DNA of 64,000 nucleotides from Paenibacillus albicereus. GTDB taxonomy: Bacteria > Bacillota > Bacilli > Paenibacillales > Paenibacillaceae. The stretch spans positions 4,399,001-4,463,000 of the forward strand of contig NZ_CP051428.1 in assembly GCF_012676905.1 (NCBI RefSeq), written 5' to 3'. The notes beneath the pieces are model-generated. The model saw only the letters and a list, made by a program, of their open reading frames with translations, made no database searches and was not told the origin of the DNA. The number at the start of each line of letters is the position of its first letter. Within the stretch, counting starts at the first letter, position 1. This document shows, piece by piece, positions 19,070 through 28,800 of the stretch. The position numbers and the translations under genes were made by a program.

Positions 19070-19080
19070 CTGCTCCAAGC

Positions 19081-19740
19081 CGACCAGCTCGATTTTTTCG
19101 ACTTAAAGCCGTCTTGACCCACTCCCCGAAGCCCAGTAACTCGATTTTTTCGACTTAACGCCTGCCGGACCCACACCTCGAAGCCCAGTAACTCGATTTT
19201 TTCGACTTAACGCCTGCCGGTTGCACACCTCGAAGCCCAGTAACTCGATTTTTTCGACTTAATGCCTGCCGATTGCACACCTCGAAGCCCAGTAACTCGA
19301 TTTTTTCGACTTAACGCCTGCCGGATGCACACCCCGAAGCCCAGTAACTCGATTATTTCGACTTAACGCCTGCCGGACCCACACCTTGAAGCCCAGTAAC
19401 TCGATTTTCTCGACTTAATCCCTGCCGGATGCACTCCCCGAAGCCTAGTAACTCGATTTTTTCGACTTAATGCCTGCCGGATGCACTCCTCGTAGCCCCG
19501 TAACTCGATTTTTTCGACTTAATGCCTGCCGGATGCACACCCCAAAGCCCAGTAACTCGATTTTTTCGACTTAATCCCTGCCGGATGCACACCTCGAAGC
19601 CCAGTAACTCGATTTTTTCGACTTAACGCCTGCCGGATGCACTCCCCGAAGCCCAGTAACTCGATTTTTTCGACTTAACGCCTGCCGGATGCACACCCCG
19701 AAGCCCAGTAACTCGATTTTCTCGACTTAACACCTGCCGG
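19081..19740. repeat. 52-bp tandem repeat array, family 4 (13 copies) in the purC-purS spacer
   Basis: The motif CTCGATTTTTTCGACTTAA recurs with CTCGA at 19088, 19140, 19192, 19244, 19296, 19348, 19400, 19452, 19504, 19556, 19608, 19660 and 19712, strictly 52 bp apart. On the minus strand each unit folds as UAA, a G-G mismatch, UCGA, an AAAA loop, UCGA, UUA. Units differ mainly in the linker CCTGCCGG-N-GCAC-CC-GAAGCC. It runs straight into family 5. Confidence 0.94.
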
Positions 19741-19754
19741 TTGCACGTACTGTC

Positions 19755-20045
19755 GATCCCGAGCTGCTCGGTTTTTCCGCGCATTTCCCTGTCCGACCGC
19801 CTGTCGGTACCGAGCTGCTCGGTTTTTCCGCGCAACTCTCCTGTCCGACCGCCTGTCAATCCCGAGCTGCTCGGTTTTTCGACGCAACTCTCCTGTCCGA
19901 CCGCCTGTCGGTACCGAGCTGCTCGGTTTTTCCGCGCAACTCTCCTGTCCGACCGCCAGTCGATCCCGAGCTGCTCGGTTTTTCCGTGCAACTCTCCTGC
20001 CCGACCGCCTGTCGGTGCCGTGCTGCTCGATTTTTCCGCGCAACG
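19755..20045. repeat. 52-bp tandem repeat array, family 5 (6 copies) next to purC
   Basis: The core (CGAGCTGCTCGGTTTTTCC, or TGCTGCTCG in the last copy) occurs near 19761, 19812, 19864, 19916, 19968 and 20020, with one step of 51 bp and the others 52. On the minus strand GAGUUGC pairs with GCAGCUC (one U-G), enclosing CGG-AAAAA-CCG. It resembles the family at 51.2-52.1 kb (CGAGTAACTCGGTTTTTCCGCG) more than its neighbour family 4. It ends just after the purC stop. Confidence 0.92.
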
Positions 20046-20058
20046 CACGGGCGTGCGG

Positions 20059-20958
20059 TCAGCTCAGCTCTTCGCCGACAATGGCGCGGTAGATGGCGCG
20101 ATAGCGAGCGGTCGTCGCGGCGACGACCGGCTCCGGCAGCGGGGCGGGCTTGCTGTCCCGGTCCCAGTCGGAGCCGAGCAGATACGTGCGCACCGGCTCT
20201 TTGTCCATGCTGTCGATCTCGATGTCGAGCTCGTACTTGTCCTGCGCCCAGAAGCGCGAGCTGTCCGGCGTAAAGATCTCGTCGATCAGGATGATCTCGC
20301 CGTCGACGAGCCCGAACTCGAACTTGCAGTCGGCCAGCAGGATGCCTTGCTCCAGGCAGCGCGCATGCGCGAATTCGTACAGCCGGATGCTGCGGTCGCG
20401 CAGCTCGGCCGCGACGTCCGCGCCGACCAGCTCTTCCATGCGCGAGAACGGGATGTCCTCGTCATGGCCGACGTCGTTTTTGGCCGCCGGGGTGAAGATC
20501 GGCCGCGGGAAGCGCTCGTTCTTGCGCAGCCCCTCCGGCAGCGGGATGCCGTTGATCTGGCCGGTCGCCGCATATTGACGCCAGCCGCCGCCGGTGATGT
20601 AGCCGCGCACGACGCATTCGATGTCGATCCGCTCCGCCTTGCGCGTCACCATGATACGGCTGCGCAGCGCGTCCTTGTCCTGGACGAGGTCACCGAGCAG
20701 CTCCACGGCCGTGTGGACGACATGGTTGGGCTGAAGGGCCGCCGTCTGCTCGAACCAGTACGCGCTCAGCCGGTTGAGCACGTTGCCCTTGTCCGGCACG
20801 GGCGGATCGAGCACGTAGTCGAACGCGCTGATGCGGTCGGTGACGACGATCAGGTACTGCTCTCCGAGATCGTAGAGCTCGCGGACTTTTCCTTTATAGA
20901 GCAGCGGCGCCTCGATGAGGTCCGCGGCCGTCGATAGCGCCGTCGTTGCTGCGGCCAT
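20059..20958 (-). CDS. purC: Phosphoribosylaminoimidazole-succinocarboxamide synthase (SAICAR synthetase)
   Basis: Couples CAIR with aspartate using ATP. The protein has 299 residues, the longer form resembling yeast Ade1 rather than the 241-residue B. subtilis PurC. Motifs: LLYKGKVRELYDLG (ATP loop), VVTDRISAFDYVLDPPVPDKG, and the SAICAR signature IDIECVVRGYITGGGW. The ATG at 20958 has AGGAGG seven nt upstream; the frame stays open for 17 more codons upstream without support. It lies between purB and purS as expected, but with unusually long spacers on both sides. Confidence 0.96.
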   Translation of the reverse strand: MAAATTALSTAADLIEAPLLYKGKVRELYDLGEQYLIVVTDRISAFDYVLDPPVPDKGNVLNRLSAYWFEQTAALQPNHVVHTAVELLGDLVQDKDALRSRIMVTRKAERIDIECVVRGYITGGGWRQYAATGQINGIPLPEGLRKNERFPRPIFTPAAKNDVGHDEDIPFSRMEELVGADVAAELRDRSIRLYEFAHARCLEQGILLADCKFEFGLVDGEIILIDEIFTPDSSRFWAQDKYELDIEIDSMDKEPVRTYLLGSDWDRDSKPAPLPEPVVAATTARYRAIYRAIVGEELS

Positions 20959-21136
20959 GATAGCTCCTCCTGCCATTGCGAGATAGATGAAGCAAAACGA
21001 TTCGTCCACCGACCAGGCCTGCTGATGCTGACCTGAAAAGCAGCTTCGTCGCGAGCGAGCCTGCGAGCGCTCGAACGGATGATTCCTGCGAGCGAGCGGT
21101 GCTTGCCGCGATCGGATGGAGCCTCTCGGCCCGCTG

Positions 21137-21259
21137 AGAGCGGAGAGGACGGAATCCTCTTGGAGAAGCGCCTTGAATGCCGGATTCCTGCTCGGGGAAG
21201 GAAGATCCGAGGAACCTGGGCTTCAGCGGAATCGGAGAGAGGCTCCGTCCGCGCAGCGG
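21137..21259 (-). repeat. Dispersed inverted-repeat element, copy C (inverted)
   Basis: The reverse complement of this stretch matches the elements at 11155-11290 and 18936-19069: GGACGGAGCCTCTCTCCGAT at one end, TGAAGCCCAGGTTCCTC inside, and AAGAGGATTCCGTCC at the other end. It sits in the 357-nt purB-purC spacer, which otherwise shows no gene. Confidence 0.72.
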
Positions 21260-21315
21260 CGCTGGCGGGCTGTGGCCCCCTCCTTGCAGCGACGCCCCCA
21301 GCTGCAAAAGCTTCC

Positions 21316-22611
21316 CTAGATCAGCTCCAGCCGGCGGAAGATCGTGTCGACATGCTTCAGATGCCAGCTCGGGTTGAACGCGTCGTCGATCTCCTGCTCG
21401 CTCAGCGCGGCCGTGATCTCCGGCGTCTGGGCGATGATGTCGCGGAACTGGCGTTGCTCCTCCCACGCCTGCATCGCGCGCGGCTGCACGGTGTCGTACG
21501 CCTGCTCGCGGCTGAAGCCCTTGTCGATCAGCATCGTCATGACGCGGCCGGAGAACGGCACGCCGAACGTGCGGCCCATGTTGCGCTTCATGTTGTCCGG
21601 GAACACCTGCAGGTTCTTGAGGATGTTGCCGAGGCGGTTCAGCATGTAGTTGAGCAGCATCGTCGCGTCCGGCAGGATGATGCGCTCCACGGAGGAATGG
21701 CTGATGTCGCGCTCATGCCAGAGCGGCACGTTCTCGTAGGCGCTGACCATATGGCCGCGGATGACGCGCGCCAGGCCGGAGATGTTCTCGCAGCCGATCG
21801 GGTTGCGCTTGTGCGGCATCGCCGACGAGCCCTTCTGGCCCTTGGCGAACGGCTCCTCGACCTCGCGGAACTCGCTCTTTTGCAGCGCGCGGATCTCGGT
21901 GGCGAACTTGTCCAGCGAGGTGGCGATCAGCGCCAGCGTCGCCATGTACTCGGCGTGGCGGTCGCGCTGCAGCGTCTGCGTGCTGATCGGCGCCGGCTTC
22001 GTGCCGAGCTTGCGGCAGACGAACTCCTCGACGAACGGATCGATGTTGGCATACGTGCCGACCGCGCCGGAAATCTTGCCGTACTGGACGCCGTCCGCGG
22101 CATGGCGGAAGCGCTCCAGGTTGCGCTTCATCTCCTCGTGCCAGAGCGCCAGCTTGAGGCCGAACGTCGTCGGCTCGGCATGCACGCCGTGCGTGCGGCC
22201 CATCATGACCGTATCCTTGTAGGCGACGGCCTGGCCGCGCAGGATTTCGATGAAGTTCGTCACGTCGCGCTCAAGAATCTCGTTGGCCTGGCGCAGCAGG
22301 TAGCCCATGGCCGTGTCGACGACATCGGTCGAGGTCAGGCCGTAGTGCACCCACTTGCGCTCCGGTCCGAGCGTCTCGGATACCGCGCGCGTGAAGGCGA
22401 TGACGTCATGGCGCGTCTCCAGCTCGATCTCGCTGATCCGGTCGATGTCGAACCCGGCCTTCTCGCGCAGCGCGGCAACGTCCTCCTGGGGGATGACGCC
22501 GAGCTCGGCCCAAGCCTCGCACGCGCAGATCTCCACTTCCAGCCAAGCCTTGAACTTATTCTCTTCCGTCCAGATCGCCCGCATCTCGGGCCTGCTGTAA
22601 CGCTCCAACAT
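21316..22611 (-). CDS. purB: Adenylosuccinate lyase
   Basis: Cleaves SAICAR to AICAR and adenylosuccinate to AMP. The start [20 protein letters not shown] at 22611 gives 431 residues, as in B. subtilis; the GTG four codons earlier would sit too close to its AAAGG. The fumarase/aspartase signature [19 protein letters not shown] is intact, with the catalytic Ser in its loop, and [14 protein letters not shown] carries the catalytic His. It is the third operon gene, 49 nt after purK. Confidence 0.97.
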   Translation of the reverse strand: MLERYSRPEMRAIWTEENKFKAWLEVEICACEAWAELGVIPQEDVAALREKAGFDIDRISEIELETRHDVIAFTRAVSETLGPERKWVHYGLTSTDVVDTAMGYLLRQANEILERDVTNFIEILRGQAVAYKDTVMMGRTHGVHAEPTTFGLKLALWHEEMKRNLERFRHAADGVQYGKISGAVGTYANIDPFVEEFVCRKLGTKPAPISTQTLQRDRHAEYMATLALIATSLDKFATEIRALQKSEFREVEEPFAKGQKGSSAMPHKRNPIGCENISGLARVIRGHMVSAYENVPLWHERDISHSSVERIILPDATMLLNYMLNRLGNILKNLQVFPDNMKRNMGRTFGVPFSGRVMTMLIDKGFSREQAYDTVQPRAMQAWEEQRQFRDIIAQTPEITAALSEQEIDDAFNPSWHLKHVDTIFRRLELI

Positions 22612-22660
22612 TGCAGAATCCACACCTTTGCCTAGTTATTGAAAACCTCTATGTTCCATT

Positions 22661-23893
22661 TTATCGTATCGCGTCGTTCTCCGCCTGCCAGATGCCGGTT
22701 CCCTGAATCCAGGCGAGCGCGGCGTCCGCATCCGGCGCCAGCACGTTCACATGGCCCATCTTGCGGCCCGGCTTGGCCTCCGCCTTGCCGTACAGATGCA
22801 GCTTGGGCGCGACGCCGAGGCGCTCCGCCTCGCCGTCCGGCGCGCTCAGCCGGGCGACCGCCGGCTCGACATGCTGGCCGAGCAGGTTGACCATGACGAC
22901 CGGGCTCAGGAGCGACGGATCGCCGAGCGGCAAGCCGCAGACGGCCCGCACATGCTGCTCGAACTGCGAAGTCCGGCAAGCCTCCATCGTATAATGCCCG
23001 CTGTTGTGCGGGCGCGGCGCGAGCTCGTTGACGTACAGCCCGCCGTCCTCCGTCAGGAACAGCTCGACCGCGACGAGGCCGACCGCGCCTAGCCCCTCGA
23101 CGATGCGCAGCGCGAGCCGCTCCGCCTCGGCGAGCACCTCGGGGGCGACCCGGGCCGGCACGATGGACAGGTGGAGGATATTGTCCACATGGACGTTCTC
23201 CGCCGGGGGGAACACGCGCACCTCGCCGAGCGAGCTGCGCGCCGCGATGACGGACAGCTCCTTAGCGAAGCGGATGAACTGCTCCAGCACGAGATCGGCG
23301 CCCGTCCGCGACAGCTCCGCGTAAGCGGCGGGAATTTCCTCCTCGCTGCGGATGACCCACTGGCCCTTGCCGTCGTAGCCGCCGGTCGCCGTCTTGAGCA
23401 CGGCCGGCAGCCCGAGCCGGGCCGTCGCCTCGCGCAGCTCGTCCTCGCTGCGGATCTCCGCATAGGGAGCGACCCGCGCTCCCGCCGCCTCGACGGCGCG
23501 CTTCTCGCGGAGGCGATGCTGCGTCGTGTAAAGCAGCTCGCTGCCCTGCGGCACGTACGACTGCTCCATCAGCATCGCGGCGACGCCGGCGTCGACGTTC
23601 TCGAACTCATACGTGATGACGTCGCAGCGCTCCGCCAGCTCCCGCGCCGCCGCGCGGTCGTCGTAGGCCGCGGTGATGCTGCCGCCGACCTGGGCGGCAG
23701 GCCCGTCCTCGGCCGGATCGAGCGCGACGAAGCGGTAGCCCATCGCGCTGCCGGCGAGCGCCAGCATGCGGCCGAGCTGGCCGCCGCCGAGCACGCCGAC
23801 CGTCGCGCCGGGTCGTACGACGCGCGCCTGATCGGGCGCGACGGCCGCTCCGCCCGGACCGAGCGCCGCATCCTTGTTGCCGGCCGCGCTCAC
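22661..23893 (-). CDS. purK: 5-(Carboxyamino)imidazole ribonucleotide synthase
   Basis: ATP-grasp enzyme that carboxylates AIR to N5-CAIR. It has 410 residues; the N-terminal glycine-rich motif [18 protein letters not shown] begins near residue 27 after a short Ala/Gly-rich lead. Other landmarks are [36 protein letters not shown] and [18 protein letters not shown]. The GTG start overlaps the purE stop (GTGA) with GAGGAG five nt upstream, so the pair is translationally coupled. Confidence 0.97.
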   Translation of the reverse strand: MSAAGNKDAALGPGGAAVAPDQARVVRPGATVGVLGGGQLGRMLALAGSAMGYRFVALDPAEDGPAAQVGGSITAAYDDRAAARELAERCDVITYEFENVDAGVAAMLMEQSYVPQGSELLYTTQHRLREKRAVEAAGARVAPYAEIRSEDELREATARLGLPAVLKTATGGYDGKGQWVIRSEEEIPAAYAELSRTGADLVLEQFIRFAKELSVIAARSSLGEVRVFPPAENVHVDNILHLSIVPARVAPEVLAEAERLALRIVEGLGAVGLVAVELFLTEDGGLYVNELAPRPHNSGHYTMEACRTSQFEQHVRAVCGLPLGDPSLLSPVVMVNLLGQHVEPAVARLSAPDGEAERLGVAPKLHLYGKAEAKPGRKMGHVNVLAPDADAALAWIQGTGIWQAENDAIR

Positions 23894-24378
23894 AGCAGCT
23901 CCTCGCCGCTCGCGAGCACCTGCTCGCGGATCGCGTCCCGCCGCGCCTGGACGCGCGCCTGCACGTCCGGGTCGAAGGCGCCCAGCATCTGGGCGGCCAG
24001 CAGGCCGGCATTGGCGCCGCCCGCCGCGCCGATCGCCACCGTGGCGACCGGGATGCCGGCCGGCATCTGCACGATCGAGAGCAGCGAGTCGAGGCCGCTC
24101 AGCGACGATGACTTGACGGGCACGCCAATGACCGGAAGAGGCGTCTTGGACGCGACCATTCCGGGCAGATGGGCCGCTCCGCCGGCTCCCGCGATGATGA
24201 CCTTGAGTCCGCGCCCGGCGGCGCTCGAGGCATAGTCGAACATCAGATCCGGCGTCCGGTGGGCGGACACGACCCGCTTCTCGTAGGCGATGCCGAGCTC
24301 GTCCAGCACCTCGCATGCGAGCTTCATCGTCTCCCAATCCGACTTGCTGCCCATGATGACGCCTACGCTTGCACCCAT
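23890..24378 (-). CDS. purE: N5-CAIR mutase, catalytic subunit (class I PurE)
   Basis: Converts N5-CAIR to CAIR. A 162-residue protein with the class I signatures [27 protein letters not shown] (catalytic His) and [13 protein letters not shown]. The ATG at 24378 follows GGCGGG by eight nt. It is the first gene of the purine operon, about 370 nt downstream of the promoter. The long leader carries a guanine-class riboswitch and a terminator hairpin. Confidence 0.97.
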   Translation of the reverse strand: MGASVGVIMGSKSDWETMKLACEVLDELGIAYEKRVVSAHRTPDLMFDYASSAAGRGLKVIIAGAGGAAHLPGMVASKTPLPVIGVPVKSSSLSGLDSLLSIVQMPAGIPVATVAIGAAGGANAGLLAAQMLGAFDPDVQARVQARRDAIREQVLASGEELL

Positions 24379-24414
24379 CTCATCATCCCGCCTTCGCCTG
24401 TTATATGGAGGTAC

Positions 24415-24490
24415 AAAAAAATCCCGCGGAACGAAAGGCGCTCCGGCCTCTGTCGGGAGAGGGTACGGAAGGCCGTCCAGCCTGCGGGAT
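24415..24490 (-). terminator. Riboswitch-controlled leader terminator upstream of purE
   Basis: On the minus strand ATCCCGC (24484-24490) pairs with GCGGGAT (24421-24427), followed by seven T. The region between the arms is GC-rich and folds further. It lies about 90 nt after the aptamer and 37 nt before the purE start, the expected place for the expression platform. The competing antiterminator pairing was not worked out. Confidence 0.72.
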
Positions 24491-24581
24491 CGCGGAACGG
24501 CGCGCAAGCCCGACGCCGCAACATGCGAGCCAGGCGGCAGCGCCGCTCTGCCCGAAGCGCCATGACGGGGCTCCGGTTCTT

Positions 24582-24647
24582 CCCGTAGTCCGGCGATTCC
24601 GGTCGCCGGGTAGAAACGTTCGGGCCGATTCCCGAAGATATACGAGG
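24582..24647 (-). promoter_or_regulatory. Purine riboswitch aptamer (guanine class) in the purE leader
   Basis: Read on the minus strand: P1 (CTCGTA paired with TACGGG), J1/2 TATATCTT, P2 CGGG/CCCG with loop AATCGGC, the invariant J2/3 GTTTCTACC, P3 CGGCGA/TCGCCG with loop CCGGAA, and J3/1 GACTA. The pyrimidine that pairs with the ligand is C (position 74 of the xpt aptamer), predicting guanine or hypoxanthine rather than adenine. Ligand binding should favour the downstream terminator and shut off the operon. Confidence 0.95.
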
Positions 24648-24753
24648 AGTATGCGATTATCGGACAAGTCGGACGCCGCTCGCTCCGCTTGCCCCATTCC
24701 AAGATTCGACATCGGCGAGGCAAGCCAAACCCGGCTGCCCGCTTCGCCTTCCT

Positions 24754-24782
24754 AGTGTACCAATCCGCCCCGGTACTGTCAA
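24754..24782 (-). promoter_or_regulatory. Purine operon sigma-A promoter
   Basis: Minus-strand TTGACA (24777-24782) and TACACT (24754-24759) are separated by 17 bp. The transcription start would be near 24747, giving a leader of about 370 nt that includes the riboswitch. Confidence 0.88.
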
Positions 24783-24786
24783 CCAG

Positions 24787-24832
24787 AAAAGGCGAACGTT
24801 AAATACTTAAAATCTCACAATAGTTCGCTTTT
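24787..24832 (-). promoter_or_regulatory. PurR operator (paired PurBoxes) upstream of the purE promoter
   Basis: Two inverted PurBox-like sites, AAAAGCGAACTAT and (opposite strand) AAAAGGCGAACGTT, have CGAAC cores 25 bp apart. This closely matches the B. subtilis purE operator layout. The pair lies immediately upstream of the -35. PurR is a repressor relieved by PRPP, so the operon seems to answer to both PRPP (PurR) and guanine (riboswitch). Confidence 0.82.
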
Positions 24833-24954
24833 AATGCTTTGGGACCAAACGTGACCCATTCCGCAGCAGCGCCCCTTCGAGCGGGGGCTGTTCAGGAAAA
24901 GGAAGCGCTTCCGGCGATAAGCAAGGCGTGCGGCACCTGGAATAGGAACGAAAA

Positions 24955-24988
24955 AAGCCAACCTGGCCCTTAGGTCAGATTGGCTTCC
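24955..24988 (-). terminator. Intrinsic terminator after the nitroreductase gene
   Basis: On the minus strand AAGCCAATCTGACC pairs with GGCCAGGTTGGCTT (two weak positions) around TAAG, followed by a T run. It lies about 95 nt past the nitroreductase stop. The stretch 24840-24950 shows no other feature. Confidence 0.85.
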
Positions 24989-25083
24989 ATCGTCTTAAAC
25001 CCGAACATCCCCGCTCGCAGGAATGTGAGATTAGCTCACACCGGATCGCTCGGTCGGCGTCCGATTCCGAACATCCCGGCGCC

Positions 25084-25653
25084 TCAGGACATCCAGAACG
25101 TCTTGTCCTTGGCGGCGATGCGCCGACCCTCCGGGACGTTCATGCCCGGATAGCCGAGGTAGACGAAGCCGACCAGTTCCTCCCCGTCCTTGAGCCCGAA
25201 CGCCGACTTCATGGACGGGTGCTGCATCGGCTCGCCGCTGCGCCAGACAGCCCCGAGCCCTTCCTCGCAGGCCGTCAGCAGCATGTTCTGCACGGCGCAA
25301 TGCACGGCCGCGAGCTCCTCCGAGCGGATGACTCGGGGGTTCGTCGAGGGCGAGCAGGCCACGGCGATGACGACAGGAGCGCGCATCGCTTTCGCTTCCT
25401 CGCGCGACAGCCGCGATTCCTTTTCCCCGGCTTCCAGTCCGTCCAGCGACTCCAGCGCCGCGTTGGCATAAGCTCGCCCCAGCACGCGCCGCCCCTCGCC
25501 CGTCATGACGAAAAACTTCCATGGCTCCGTATGGTGATGATTAGGCGCCCACACCGCCGATTCCAGGATGCGCTCGATCTTCTCCTTCTCCACCGGCAGA
25601 TCCAGCACCTTGCCGACGCTTCTCCGCTGCCGGATCGCTTGCTGCAGCTCCAT
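25084..25653 (-). CDS. Nitroreductase family protein (YdjA-like)
   Basis: A 189-residue FMN-dependent nitroreductase-fold oxidoreductase. The N-terminal FMN-phosphate motif is AIRQRRSVGKV; the flavin loop reads VWAPNHHHTEPWKFFVMTG. GLGAVWRSGEP and FVYLGYPG match the short YdjA-type subgroup. Physiological substrate unknown. AGGAGG is eight nt before the ATG. It is transcribed divergently from the DUF11 gene and away from the purine promoter. Probably monocistronic, with its own terminator. Confidence 0.92.
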   Translation of the reverse strand: MELQQAIRQRRSVGKVLDLPVEKEKIERILESAVWAPNHHHTEPWKFFVMTGEGRRVLGRAYANAALESLDGLEAGEKESRLSREEAKAMRAPVVIAVACSPSTNPRVIRSEELAAVHCAVQNMLLTACEEGLGAVWRSGEPMQHPSMKSAFGLKDGEELVGFVYLGYPGMNVPEGRRIAAKDKTFWMS

Positions 25654-25712
25654 CCGCTTCCCCTCCTCTGCAAAGTCAGGTCCGGATCATGCACTCGGAC
25701 ATTGCTTCTTCT

Positions 25713-25741
25713 ATTATAACGGTCCGGACGATCCGGGGAAA
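25713..25741 (-). promoter_or_regulatory. Nitroreductase promoter with palindrome in the spacer
   Basis: A perfect -10 TATAAT (25713-25718, minus strand) is preceded by a poor -35 (TTTCCC). Between them CCGGA-CGA-TCCGG (25724-25736) is a perfect inverted repeat, placed as an operator would be. The regulator is unknown. Confidence 0.45.
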
Positions 25742-25835
25742 GCTTAGACCAAGCAAATAATTAAGCAGTTAAACAAAATGTCCATCCCTGCGGCATAAAC
25801 TTGAACGTCGGCTTCGACTTTACCGCAAGGCGGTG

Positions 25836-28800
25836 ATGACCATCCCATTGCTCGTTCGAGCCATCTTCAATGCAGCAGGCGCCATGACGTTCACGGGCAA
25901 TACGCTGGGCCTCAGCCGTTCCGACACGGTCGGCGTGCCCGGCACGCAGGACAGCATCGGCGCATTCACGACGACGAATACCGCGCTTCAATTCGGCAGC
26001 TACCCGGCCGGCACGACCGACAACTACACGCTGAACAGCTCGGCAGCCGTGCTCGTCCTGCCCGCAGGCAGCACCGTCCTGTATGCGGAGCTCATCTGGG
26101 GCGGCACGTATGTCAACGGCAGCGTCAACCTGACGTCGGCGATCAACAACCCCGTCACCTTCACGACGCCCGTCGGCGCCAGCACCGTCTCGCCGGACAG
26201 CGTCACGGCCCAGACCGGCATCGCGCTCGGCACCGGCGTGCTGGCGTACGTAAGGACCGCCAACGTCACCCCGCTCGTGCAGGCTGGAGGAGCCGGCACC
26301 TATACGACCGGCGGCGCCGTCGGCACGATCGTCGTGAACGGGGACTCGACGGCCAACCATTGCGGCTGGACGCTGGCGGTCCTTTACAGCAACGCCTCTT
26401 TGCCGCTGCGCAATATGTCGCTGCGGGTCGGCTCGGTGCTCGTCACGACGACCGGATCGACGACGACGACGATCACCGGCTTCGCCACGCCCGTATCCGG
26501 GGCCCTCGGAGCCCGCGCGCTGTTCAGCTCCCAGGAGGGCGACGCCAACCGGACCGGCGACCAGGCGCTATTCGGCCCGACCGCCTCCTCGCTCGTCGCC
26601 CTGTCGGGGCCGAACAACCTGGCCGCGAACTTTTTCGCCTCGCAGATCAACAACGACGCCGGACTGCTCAATACGAGCGGCACGTTCGGGACGCGCAACC
26701 AGACCAACGGCGCGCCCGGCACCAACATCGTCGGCGGCCGCCAAGGCTGGGACATCACCAACGTCGACATCAGCGCCCGCCTCGTCAACAGCCAGACGAG
26801 CGCCGTCCTGACGCTCACGACCTCCGGGGATGCCTACATCCTGAACGCCAGCGGCATCCAGATCAACATCAACTCGCCGAGCGTCACCGTCACCAAGAGC
26901 GCGAGCGCGGCCGGCGCCGCCATCGGCGATACGCTCACCTACACCGTCGTCATGACGAACAGCGGCACCGCCAACGTGACGAACGTCGTCCTCACCGATC
27001 CGCTGCCCGCCGGACTCAGCTTTGTCGCCGGCAGCGTGACGGTCGGCGGGACCGCGCTCCCGACCGCCGACATCCGCAGCGGCGTGGCGATCGGCACGCT
27101 GACATTCGGCACGAGCGTCACGGCGACGTACCGGGCGACCGTCACCGCGCTGCCGAGTCCGCCGCAGCTGAACAACACGGCCAGCGCCTCGTTCTCGTTC
27201 GTCAGCATCGCCGGGGGCAGCACGATCACTGCCGTCATCCCCTCCAACACGGTGTCGACGCCGGTGTACGCGCCCGTCCTGTCGCTCGCCAAGTCGGCCA
27301 GCGCCGCGGCCGCGACCGTAGGCGACACCGTCACCTATACGATCGTCGCCGCCAACAGCGGCAGCATCGCCGCGGCCGTCACGCTGACCGACAACATCCC
27401 GTCCGGCAGCAGCTTCGTGACGGGCAGCTTCCGGGTAAACGGAACGGCAATCGCAGGCGCGAACCCGGCGGCGGGCGTCGCCATCGGCAGCATCGCCGCC
27501 GGCGGCAGCTCGACGATCACGTTCCAGGTGAACGTGAACAGCCTGCCCACGCCGCCGCAGCTCGTCGACCAAGCGACTGCCGCCTATACGTACCAGCCGC
27601 CGGACGGCCGGACGCTGTCCGGCTCCGCCGCTTCGAACACGGTCGCCATTCCCGTCAGCCTGCCGAGCGTGAGCGTCGCCAAAACGGCCAGCACGACCGA
27701 TCTGGCCGTCGGGGAAACGATGACGTACACGAGCGTCATTACGAACAGCGGCGGAACGGCCCTGACGAATGTCGTGCTCACCGATCCCGCGCCGTCCGGG
27801 ACCGCCTTCGTCACGGGCAGCGTCACGGTCGGCGGCGCGGCGCGGCCGACCGCGATTCCCGGCGCGGGCATCGCGGTCGGGACGATCGCCGCCGGCGCTT
27901 CCGTCGCCGTCGCGTTCCAAGTGACGGCTCAATCCGTGCCCGCCGGCGGCAGCCTCTCCAACCAGGCGGCTGCCTCGTACAGCTCCGGCACGGCGACCGG
28001 GCAGTCGCTGTCCAACCTCGCCGTGACGCCGGTCTACCAACCCGTCATCTCCTTGACCAAAACGGCTTCCGCCGCCGCGGTCGTCGTCGGAGATACCGTC
28101 ACGTACACCGTCACCGCCGCGAACAGCGGCAACATCGCCGCCGCCGTCACGATCACCGATCCGATCCCGGCCGGCTCGACCTTCGTGCCGGGCAGCGTCA
28201 CGATCGGCGGCGTGCCCGCGCCGGGCGCCAGCCCCGTGACCGGCATCAATGCCGGCACGATCGCGGCGGGAAGCTCGAGAGCGGTCACGTTCCAGCTGAC
28301 GCTCGCCTCGCTGCCGTCTCCGCCGCAGCTGGCCAACCAGGCTTCGGCCACCTACAGCTACACGCTGCCGAGCGGACGCAGCCTGAGCGGGAGCGCCTCG
28401 TCGAATACCGTCACGCTGCCGGCCTCGTCGCCCAACGTCACGCTGACAAAAGGCGCGAGCGCCACGGCCGCCGCCGTCGGCGATACGATCGCTTATACGA
28501 TCGCCTTGTTCAACAGCGGCGGCTCGCCCATCCAGAACGTCATCGTCTCCGATCCGCTGCCGGCAGAGCTCGGCTTCGTCTCCGGCAGCGTCACCGTAAA
28601 CGGGATCGCCCAGCCGTCGGCCAATCCGAATACCGGCATCACGCTCGGCACGATCGCCTCCGGGGGCGGGGCGACGATCGTCTTCCAGGCGTCCGTGAAC
28701 GCCATCCCGTCCTCCGGCTCCGTGGCCAACCAGGCGAAGGCCGCCTTCGCCTCCGGCGCTTTCGCCGGCGCCTCCGTCTCGAACGCCGTGTCGGTGCCCG

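Noticed and set aside
19081-20045. CRISPR array
   Set aside because: Units are nearly identical over their whole length, with no unique spacers, and no cas gene is nearby; they are plain tandem repeats.
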